From Firmicutes bacterium UBA5449 (GTDB lineage: Bacteria; Bacillota; SHA-98; UBA4971), in contig DIQZ01000020.1 in NCBI GenBank assembly GCA_002424305.1, forward strand, positions 1 to 19,669: DNA of 19,669 bases, in the 5' to 3' direction. This document shows positions 7,352-12,903 of this stretch, one piece after another. The number at the start of each line of letters is the position of its first letter. Within the stretch, counting starts at the first letter, position 1. The notes below the pieces were generated by a model that ran no database searches, was not told the origin of the DNA, and was given only the letters and a program-made list of their open reading frames with translations. A program made the translations under genes and the position numbers.

Positions 7352-7683
7352 TTGACACTCCTTAAGAAGCTAAAGTTATTAAGCACGGAAAGATATATCC
7401 TTCGTGCACTGAGTTATCATTACCCGTTTCCAAGACCATTGTCGGCGCAGTGGCAGAAGCGTGGGACACTGATCCGATGGTGGTTTCATTTTCAGTCGCA
7501 ATTAGCTACAAGTATGCCTTTGCCAAGATGTTTGGTCTGGGTATGCTCACTGTTTCCATGCCTTATGTCTATTACGACGAGAGCAACCACGGGCTTAATG
7601 AGAACTTCAGCCTTGAGCTGTTTATCCAAGGAATCAAGACTACTTCCCATGTTCTTGAGGCTATGGCACGAGACTATGAGTAA
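7352..7683 (+). pseudogene. C-terminal relic of an M20-family peptidase (ArgE/DapE/CPG2 class)
   Basis: From 7366 the frame reads about 105 residues resembling the C-terminal catalytic part of M20 metallopeptidases. A GKIYPSCTE strand is followed by AVAEAWDTDPMVV, and then by DESNHGLNEN ahead of FIQGIKTTSHVLEAMA. The last matches the family's NHGPNEN...F..GIK pattern, whose His ligates the second metal. No start codon or ribosome site precedes this. The frame is blocked by TAA at 7363-7365, while the other frame just upstream (LTLLKKLK, from 7352) appears to continue it through a one-base shift near 7370. The N-terminal two thirds are gone, so this is a truncated, frameshifted gene. The substrate cannot be told from the fragment. 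Confidence 0.7.
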
Positions 7684-7865
7684 TATGTGAGAGATAAAGA
7701 ATCCGCAGGAGACAACTAAGCATTGGCAGATCAGTGACTGATGTTTGATTGTGACTTGGCATAGGGCACCTCATTCCTAGTCGTCTTACGAGTTAGGATC
7801 CCGTCGTTTCGCTTTGCAGGCAGGAAATTGCCATTCTTTGCCGAAGTGCTCGCAACGCGGGCTAT

Positions 7866-7941
7866 ATGCATTGAAGGTTGCCAGAAAAAATAGCTATCAA
7901 TGCATCCCAGATCAGTCGGTCCAGGGGAATTCCACAGGACC
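7866..7941. repeat. Nested inverted repeats upstream of the lipoprotein gene
   Basis: ATGCATTGA (7866-7874) and TCAATGCAT (7897-7905) form a perfect 9-bp stem. GGTCC (7918-7922) and GGACC (7937-7941) enclose the palindrome GGAATTCC. The whole 7684-7982 gap has no credible gene. These structures could belong to a leader or small RNA for the lipoprotein gene at 7983, or be an old repeat unit. No promoter can be assigned with confidence. Confidence 0.35.
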
Positions 7942-7982
7942 TCAGTGGCTAAGCCCGGCAACTTGTGAAAGGAAGGAAGCAA

Positions 7983-8465
7983 ATGAAGACCTGTCGCGTC
8001 CGAGTGAGTATCGTGATATGTCTGGTGGGAGCTGTACTTCTTGTGGGTGGCTGTATCCCAGGTGAACAAGCCTATGTTAGAATTGAGGACAATTCCCTTG
8101 TTAGATTTGCCGGTGACGGACAGCGTTATCTATGCCTTGTTGCAGTTAACAAGACACAGGAGTTTGGCGAATCCACCCTCCAAGAGGTTCTTACGACTTC
8201 AGCAGGCGTTCGGCGCCGCCTAATAATGCCTACTGCAAAGGACATTCGCGAGAATTGGAGTGTACACACGTCGGAGCGATTCAAGAGTATGGTTCTGCTT
8301 GAGGTTTTCGTGAAGGAGGCGGAGTACGGATTCCGAACGATCGGGAAGATAGGCTACAATCTACTGCCAGGATTTGAGCTATATGTCATAAACCAGAAAG
8401 CCAACTGGGTTACTCCACGATATGAAATTGTTATTCCTGCAGGCACCATCGAGCCTGACCCCTAA
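7983..8465 (+). CDS. Putative lipoprotein of unknown function
   Basis: A 160-residue protein. Positively charged N-terminus MKTCRVR, a hydrophobic stretch (about residues 8-22), then LVGGC with the lipid-accepting Cys at 24: a signal peptidase II lipobox. The mature part is an all-beta-looking 137 residues with no recognised domain and would be anchored to the outer face of the membrane. The start is ATG 7983, because GGAAGGAAG precedes it by about four bases; the upstream GTG at 7965 would put a hydrophilic run before the signal. It stands alone, downstream of the M20 relic and convergent with the gene at 8680-9207. A surface adhesion or binding role is possible but nothing in the sequence shows it. 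Confidence 0.65.
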   Translation: MKTCRVRVSIVICLVGAVLLVGGCIPGEQAYVRIEDNSLVRFAGDGQRYLCLVAVNKTQEFGESTLQEVLTTSAGVRRRLIMPTAKDIRENWSVHTSERFKSMVLLEVFVKEAEYGFRTIGKIGYNLLPGFELYVINQKANWVTPRYEIVIPAGTIEPDP

Positions 8466-8679
8466 GCCGTCTCAGCACGTTTAGCGCCATGGATCATAGT
8501 CAATTCCCTTGTCTGCCACCCTGTCTATACAATCGCCTTCTGAAATGAGAAGAGCCGACAGCCTAGAGACGTATCGAGTTGCTGGCCTCACATCTGCTGA
8601 GACGGTGCTTATTTAGCTACATGGCTTACATGGCTGTTCGTCCTCTTCGCTCAGTCAAGCGACTCGAATACAGCTACAG

Positions 8680-9207
8680 CTAACTACTACTCTGATAGGA
8701 ACATCCCTCAATATCAAGACAATGAATTTCGACACTCTCAGGCTCAATATCCCATATTACAGGAGTCTCTGGCACGGTGTCGCACATGATCCATTCTACT
8801 CGGGTGTTATCCCAACTTGAGGGACAAGAATCTGATATTTTCCCTCGGAAGAAAAAACACACTACCTCCTGACCGGGAGGCAGAGCCCACCGGACTTCAC
8901 CTTTCAGTTCAAAAGCATCCCATTGAGGCTTGCCCGTTCTCGGTAAGCCTAGTGTTCCTGCTTTTTCCACGTCTATGCCGTTCCATTTGACACTAATACG
9001 GATATTCCTTGCTGGACCCGATCCGTAGTTCCCCAACCTAATACCTGGTAACCAATTTGCCTCCCGAATGAATGCTTCAGGCGAAATTATCAAAACTGCC
9101 GGTTGAATTGTTCTACTAGTAAGTATACGGGTTAAGTCGGCATACCACCCAGTTACCACAAGTAGAAGGATAGTAGCGATTGCTTGGATCCAAGCTGCAA
9201 TTACCAT
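8680..9207 (-). CDS. Single-pass membrane protein of unknown function
   Basis: A 175-residue protein. Residues about 5-22 (WIQAIATILLLVVTGWYA) form one membrane helix at the N-terminus. The rest is soluble and beta-rich, with GIRLGNYGSGPARNIRISVKWNG, a pattern frequent in orphan proteins of phages and accessory regions (a Gly-Asn-x-Gly turn before a strand of an Ig-like fold). The start is ATG 9207 with GGGAGG about 10 bases upstream. No enzyme motif is seen. Gene relics on the same strand precede it (9324-9554), and the lipoprotein gene at 7983 is convergent. Likely an accessory gene; function not assignable. Confidence 0.65.
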   Translation of the reverse strand: MVIAAWIQAIATILLLVVTGWYADLTRILTSRTIQPAVLIISPEAFIREANWLPGIRLGNYGSGPARNIRISVKWNGIDVEKAGTLGLPRTGKPQWDAFELKGEVRWALPPGQEVVCFFFRGKISDSCPSSWDNTRVEWIMCDTVPETPVIWDIEPESVEIHCLDIEGCSYQSSS

Positions 9208-9323
9208 CTAGACTACGCCTCCCTCTTGTACCTGCTTACTCAAATAGGATTCCAATCCTGCATTTTCGTGACTGACAATAGATCCCAACCCATAGCTTAC
9301 AAACGACTGAAATTCGATGATCA

Positions 9324-9371
9324 TCATAACATCATAAGCACAAGCGAGATGATCATAACCGCTATACGCAT
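9324..9371 (-). CDS. 15-residue hydrophobic peptide ORF with a strong ribosome site
   Basis: The ATG at 9371 follows GAGGAGG with a 7-base spacer and encodes MRIAVMIISLVLMML before TGA. The peptide is one hydrophobic stretch with a single Arg near the start. It could be a membrane microprotein, a leader peptide for the gene at 9207, or the beginning of a signal peptide whose gene has since been frameshifted. The good ribosome site is the only positive evidence. Confidence 0.3.
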   Translation of the reverse strand: MRIAVMIISLVLMML

Positions 9372-9554
9372 AGATAGCCCTCCTCTGATTCTTTCCCGCC
9401 TGTTCTGAATATTGTCAAGCATTCCATATGCAATAAAAATCCCTGTTTAGTAACCTTTTGAGTGAACTCCATAACAGGCTTCACAATACCGCTTTTTTGA
9501 ACGCTCGAACACCCTAGAACCATAACACAACACGAGCGTGCATAATCTGATCAT
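9362..9554 (-). pseudogene. Frameshifted lipoprotein-like relic
   Basis: From ATG 9554 the frame reads MIRLCTLVLC. Removing one base at 9524 continues it as MVLGCSSVQKS, a convincing lipobox (VLGC followed by Ser-Ser), and then about 45 residues to TAG at 9362-9364. Without the shift both frames close early. The span of 193 bases is one more than a multiple of three, consistent with a single-base insertion. The product, if it ever existed, was a small lipoprotein; no family is recognised. Confidence 0.35.
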
Positions 9555-9571
9555 TTATGCACTCGTGTTTT
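9529..9571 (+). terminator. Strong hairpin followed by four Ts
   Basis: AACACGAG plus TGCATAA (9529-9545, with a CG bulge) pair with TTATGCACTCGTGTT (9555-9569), a 15-bp stem. The loop contains TGATCA. Four Ts follow on the plus strand. No plus-strand gene ends just before it, so it may instead be a regulatory or mobile-element inverted repeat. It overlaps the start of the relic at 9554. Confidence 0.4.
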
Positions 9572-9834
9572 CGTAATAGAGTATAGGCGCTCTTCTTTCT
9601 AGTGGCCCTACTATAAAATTATGTGTAATTTGCAAGGATCCTCTTCGTAAGCGCCGAAACTCCCTCTTTTTCAAGGGCTGCAAAAGCAGCCTTATTGCAT
9701 GTATGTAATAGGGCTTTTCGTAGCTACGAGACGTACCTGTCCGGTGGTTTCCAAACTCAGATAGGCATTAAACCCTGGTGCAAACCAGACGACTGGTGAA
9801 CCCTGCTTAAGGGAACCCAATGCAATACCTGTAG
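9572..9834. other. Gene-poor stretch with a small hairpin and decayed reading frames
   Basis: GGCTGC (9676-9681) and GCAGCC (9686-9691) form a compact hairpin with an AAAA loop, followed by TTATT. From about 9719 short plus-strand stretches look protein-like but end quickly in stops: one stops at TGG-TGA near 9796 and another ends in CRELRSVLQKLSN. This suggests old coding sequence in decay. No intact gene, promoter or known repeat can be supported. Confidence 0.3.
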
Positions 9835-9993
9835 GGAATTACGGAGTGTTTTGCAAAAACTATCAAATTAGACGTTGAACTAGAAACCATGACACCAGGT
9901 GAACCGGCTTTTTGGAACATCAATTTTGAACAACTAGACGCTCCAGAACGCGTATCAGACCCAGACAACGCAAGAAAAAGGGAATGCCAGTAA
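9835..9993 (+). pseudogene. Relic related to the small ORF downstream of ald
   Basis: The frame is open from just after TAG 9832-9834 to TAA 9991-9993 and reads, in part, KLDVELETMTPGEPAF followed by NFEQLDAPERV. Codons 9925-9954 align with 4397-4426. Seven of 30 bases differ, six of them transitions, and the first five codons (FEQLD) differ only synonymously. That pattern points to descent from a translated ancestor shared with the ORF at 4256-4459. There is no start codon near the beginning, only an internal ATG in ETMTPG, so it looks like a C-terminal fragment. Family unknown. Confidence 0.4.
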
Positions 9994-10058
9994 ATAAAAG
10001 GGTTTTTCATGCCATTGACGGATTGTTAAAGCCCACATAAAATGTTGTCGTGGGTGCG

Positions 10059-10134
10059 TCGTCCGTAGCTCAGTGGATAGAGCATCTGACTTCTAATCAG
10101 AGGGTCGCAGGTTCAATTCTTGCCAGGCGTGCCA
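10059..10134 (+). tRNA. tRNA-Arg (anticodon TCT), acceptor stem poorly paired
   Basis: D arm GCTC...GAGC (10068-10083). Anticodon stem TCTGA/TCAGA encloses CTTCTAA (10090-10096), giving TCT for AGA codons. The T arm is GCAGG-TTCAATT-CTTGC (10107-10123), and CCA is encoded at 10132-10134. The acceptor arms TCGTCCG and CAGGCGT pair with two mismatches (first and sixth pairs) and one G-T. An alternative 5' arm, GCG-TCCG, would pair better if a three-base TCG were absent, so the 5' end may have been altered. Body and loops are canonical. It may be functional or a remodelled integration target. A terminator follows at 10153. Confidence 0.75.
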
Positions 10135-10152
10135 GTTTCAACACAGAGGTAA

Positions 10153-10174
10153 GCCGGGATTTTCGGCCTTTTTT
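10153..10174 (+). terminator. Intrinsic terminator after tRNA-Arg
   Basis: GCCG (10153-10156) pairs with CGGC (10164-10167) and is followed by six Ts (10169-10174). The stem is short, but its position 18 bases beyond the tRNA CCA end supports a role as the tRNA terminator. Confidence 0.55.
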
Positions 10175-10645
10175 GCTTCTTGACAAAAGTGAGAATCAGA
10201 TAGTTTTGCTGACCTCACCTTGGAGATTCTTGTGGAAAATCATAGCTGCCTGTTCCAGGCAGTATCATCAAATACCGGGATGTAACATCTTTCAACCGCA
10301 GGTGACCTGACTCAGGGAGGATGTCCAACTCCAAATGCTCTTCACAAAACTGGTGTGCGTTGGGGCGTTCGGTACTCCCCTATGTACTCGATCTTCTCTT
10401 TATGGGCTTGTTGTACTGTCTCGTAATTGGTAGCCTAGTTCGTATGATCCAGGCACTGCACATTCCACCGAGTCAACAGTCCTGCTCCCTGCCCTTAATG
10501 ATCTCTCTTCTAATGTCGGATCTACCCTTAGGGTGTACCTAAAGAGATCTAAACCCTATCGCAGTCCTTGCCACGCTGGTACATTGCTCCTCTTGGTCCG
10601 ATGGGTAGCCTGATCGTGCTCATGCGATCACCTTCTTACGCCCCA
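10175..10645. other. About 470 bases without a supportable gene
   Basis: Contains a perfect 7-bp hairpin, CTGCCTG-TTC-CAGGCAG (10246-10262). A 73-codon frame starts at ATG 10321, but GGAGG directly touches its ATG, which is no usable ribosome spacing. Its product is a Leu/Ser/Cys-rich sequence without family features. A parallel frame from 10335 is broken by a stop after about 32 codons. The stretch lies inside the interval bounded by the two copies of the tRNA anticodon-arm sequence (10087 and 11367) and is probably eroded accessory DNA. Confidence 0.35.
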
Positions 10646-11164
10646 TCACCAAGACTTAGCGTCTTTTTCGGCCTGTATAGCCTTCTGCTCTTCCTGGTAA
10701 TCCGAAAGGGCTTTTGCTAGTCGATTGCTCACGAATGTTATCGTTGGCTCATAAGTGCCCGGAAATGGCCACCTCCAAATCACTGTGGTATCGCTCATTG
10801 CCCACGTGACCTCTCCTAAGAAGATATTTTGTTTGGTATGCTTGCCATAGCGGCTTCTTAGCATCGCCTGGGCTGCTTCCCTGTTATCCTCTTCGTTATT
10901 AGCGAAAACTACGATTCTAAATAGCTGGTCCTCAAAAAAGTGATATTCGATCCTGTTCAGAATTACGGATCCGAGGTTTAGGACCTCACTTTCCTTGCGA
11001 TAGACTTCTACACCCAGCTCCTCGAACTCAGAATTACTTTCATAGCTCGGTACTATGGCATTGAGCGCATCGCCCCAACACAAACCCCTAAAAACACTAT
11101 CTGCGTGTGCTGAGACGGACAAAAGGAGCAGTGTGACAATAGCGAATAACCCAATCTTTCTCAT
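10646..11164 (-). CDS. Secreted protein of unknown function
   Basis: A 172-residue protein. The signal peptide is MRKIGLFAIVTLLLLSVSAHA, with a signal peptidase I site after AHA (residue 21). The mature protein begins DSVFRGLCWGD. The layout FRG..WGD, then a central YHFFEDQLFRIVVFAN strand pair, then a helix ending in SRYGKHTK, resembles a group of uncharacterised secreted bacterial proteins (FRGxxWG start, EKYGK middle). No catalytic motif is visible. The start is ATG 11164 because GAGGAGG lies 7 bases upstream; the longer frame to 11215 lacks this and would bury the signal. The gene sits alone between the two tRNA-Arg arm copies, so it may be cargo of a small integrated segment. Confidence 0.7.
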   Translation of the reverse strand: MRKIGLFAIVTLLLLSVSAHADSVFRGLCWGDALNAIVPSYESNSEFEELGVEVYRKESEVLNLGSVILNRIEYHFFEDQLFRIVVFANNEEDNREAAQAMLRSRYGKHTKQNIFLGEVTWAMSDTTVIWRWPFPGTYEPTITFVSNRLAKALSDYQEEQKAIQAEKDAKSW

Positions 11165-11366
11165 CCTGTTGCCTCCTCGTATTGTGTTGGATCCTGTCGA
11201 TTCGCTTACACACAAATAAGGCTACCCTGCGGTCATCTTTTGAACTCAGATAGCTCCTTGAAATCCGCAATTTCCCGCCAACACCCTCTCCGAGCCCTAC
11301 ACCTATTTTAGTGTTTCGCCAACATTATCCATTTCCCTCTAATCCTACGCCTTGCCGGTGTCTCCT

Positions 11367-11381
11367 TGACTTCTAATCAGA
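11367..11381 (+). repeat. 15-bp exact copy of the tRNA-Arg anticodon arm (candidate att scar)
   Basis: TGACTTCTAATCAGA here is identical to 10087-10101 inside tRNA-Arg(TCT); flanking bases differ. A 15-base chance match to a given site in a window this size is very unlikely. Many tyrosine integrases recombine at tRNA anticodon arms, and a short core repeat at the far end is the usual trace. No other tRNA parts are present here. Confidence 0.5.
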
Positions 11382-11390
11382 AAGCCAATA

Positions 11391-11410
11391 GCCCTCACGT
11401 ATGTGAGGGC
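11391..11410 (-). terminator. Perfect 8-bp hairpin downstream of the DUF2935 gene
   Basis: GCCCTCAC (11391-11398) and GTGAGGGC (11403-11410) pair around GTAT. On the minus strand this lies 14 bases past the DUF2935 stop and is followed by TATTGGCTTTC, a weak T-rich tail. A terminator is likely; it starts 9 bases beyond the candidate att copy at 11367-11381. Confidence 0.5.
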
Positions 11411-11424
11411 GTACCAGCACTAAC

Positions 11425-12297
11425 TCAGACAGGTCTCCTGACAGGTATCTGCTCTCTTATCTCTCGCATTTCAATAATCGCCCTATCAGCCTCTCTACGG
11501 ACATGATCCGCTAGGAGAGGCGAAGGAATTGCACTCAGCACCTGACACATTAGCAGTAGTTCATTCGCAGCGGCCTTAAAGTCACGGAGCTCCGTGGTTC
11601 TTGCGATTGCCTCGTCCACAAACCTTGCGGCTGTGTTAAAGAACTGTGGCTGCGCATTCGCCATTGACTCCAACTCCATCGCTGTCTGAAGCAATTGCAC
11701 AAAGGTTCTTTGGGCCTCGTGAGCTTGCCGTATGAGTGATCTCTCAGACGGATCCAGCAGGTGTATTATGAACTCTATATGCTCTTTCATGATACGCATC
11801 CAAAATACCACGCGCCTGAGTAGTACATGCAGATGGTGGGCTTCACCGGGCTGAGTCTGAGCAGCAAGCTCCAAAAGGCTAAGAAAATGAACTGCTTCAC
11901 GAGTTATGTGGTCAATCAGTAATGGATATAGATTGGGACGCAGTTGGCACTGAATCATCATACGCAAAAGTGCGTGCTTGAATTCAATGAGGTCTGATAC
12001 TGCTTCACGAAGCGCCCGAAGCAAGTTGGGAGTTATTGTCGTGGCGCGGTTTACCTTAGCTTCAAGAGCCATGAACCTTTCTTCGAACTCCTGCGCTCGT
12101 CTTATGATGTCAGATCTGTCACAAGGTAAGCCTTCTCTTATGAACATTGAGTGTTCTCTCATGATTCTGGTCCAAAAACGTATCTCAGCCAAGAGATTAG
12201 CGTCTGTGCTTCCACCGCCGCTTCCCGGCCAATCACCTGGTAGACTGTCTTTACCTACGTCTCCCCAGAACTTGGCTTTAGGCATTTCTTGGTCCAC
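11425..12297 (-). CDS. DUF2935 family protein (two tandem four-helix bundles)
   Basis: A 290-residue, almost entirely helical protein. Two repeats are visible. The first has EIRFWTRIMREHSMFIREGLP (from about 38) and DHITREAVHFL; the second has RRVVFWMRIMKEHIEFI (from about 160) and DHVRREADRAI. The paired FWxRIMxEH and DHxxREA helices are the signature of DUF2935, a Bacillota family with a ferritin-like fold in which His and Glu residues can bind metal. Biochemical function is not established. The first 36 residues are Gly/Pro-rich and probably disordered. The start is GTG 12297, with AAGGAGGTG 8 bases upstream. It stands alone, divergent from the gene at 12512. Confidence 0.85.
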   Translation of the reverse strand: MDQEMPKAKFWGDVGKDSLPGDWPGSGGGSTDANLLAEIRFWTRIMREHSMFIREGLPCDRSDIIRRAQEFEERFMALEAKVNRATTITPNLLRALREAVSDLIEFKHALLRMMIQCQLRPNLYPLLIDHITREAVHFLSLLELAAQTQPGEAHHLHVLLRRVVFWMRIMKEHIEFIIHLLDPSERSLIRQAHEAQRTFVQLLQTAMELESMANAQPQFFNTAARFVDEAIARTTELRDFKAAANELLLMCQVLSAIPSPLLADHVRREADRAIIEMREIREQIPVRRPV

Positions 12298-12511
12298 GCC
12301 AAAAGCACCTCCTTATGAAGGGTTGTCACATTTATCGTATGCCGACCCTTTAGTGGAAGTGCTTTAAAGCAAACAGACCTTTGTTGCGGACTACATTCGA
12401 AGCACCTAGCCTTAATTTGTGACTCCACGTAGTAGCGCACTCCGTTATCAATGAATATCTTAGTGATAGCCCAGTCCGCCAGCGGGCAAGAGCACTGAAA
12501 GGTGGCGACAG

Positions 12512-12859
12512 ATGATGGAGGCATTATTCTCCAAGGAAGCTGAGGCGTTCTTCGCAGAGTCGCTGCATAAACATCCAATTGGGGCTTTCCTGAGGCAATG
12601 CACGAACGCAAGCAGACTACCTTGGGCTGTAGAGTTCAAGTGCGGATGCTGCTGTAAAAAAGCACGCAACGTAAGGATCGTGGGAATATCGGGTGGGCTG
12701 TTACTTCTTGCACCTTTCGATCTTTCCGGAATAGTCATTGATTTATTCGGTGAAGAAGGCGTAATAGACACTGAGAACGCCAGGTTCGTATTGATACCTT
12801 TGGATAACATATGCAGCCTAGAAGTTATGGCATTTCCGGTTCCGATGAACGACCGTTAA
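12512..12859 (+). CDS. Small protein of unknown function
   Basis: A 115-residue protein. The start is ATG 12512, with AAGGTGG 7 bases upstream. The first half is helical and charged and holds a C-x-CCC cluster (KCGCCCKK, about residues 43-50). The second half alternates short strands (VRIVGISGGLLLLAP, then ARFVLIPLDNICSLEV), a layout like the small beta-barrel domains of spore-associated or Sm-like Firmicutes proteins, though no family match can be claimed. No signal peptide or membrane helix. It is convergent with the ABC operon, with a hairpin between them. The minus-strand frame across it (12255-12611) is taken to be a shadow. Confidence 0.6.
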   Translation: MMEALFSKEAEAFFAESLHKHPIGAFLRQCTNASRLPWAVEFKCGCCCKKARNVRIVGISGGLLLLAPFDLSGIVIDLFGEEGVIDTENARFVLIPLDNICSLEVMAFPVPMNDR

Positions 12860-12877
12860 CCTGCGGATGATCGCAGA

Positions 12878-12900
12878 GGAGGAGAGTTCGCCTCTCCTCC
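12878..12900. terminator. Bidirectional-type hairpin between convergent genes
   Basis: GGAGGAGAG (12878-12886) and CTCTCCTCC (12892-12900) form a perfect 9-bp stem with loop TTCGC. It lies in the 44-base gap between the stop of the 12512 gene and the stop of the ABC operon. Neither side has a T-run, so termination may rely on the stem or on Rho. Confidence 0.5.
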
Positions 12901-12903
12901 CTG

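Noticed and set aside
8467..8605. CCGTCTCAGCA and TGCTGAGACGG, a perfect 11-bp inverted repeat 117 bases apart between convergent genes.
   Set aside because: About one such pair is expected by chance in a window this long, and no insertion-sequence features or target duplication accompany it.
10321..10542. 73-codon plus-strand frame after the tRNA.
   Set aside because: GGAGG touches its ATG directly, the product has no family features, and an overlapping frame is equally open.
12255..12611. 118-codon minus-strand frame overlapping the DUF2935 start and the gene at 12512.
   Set aside because: It covers the ribosome site of one gene and the coding part of another, with no ribosome site of its own; treated as a shadow.
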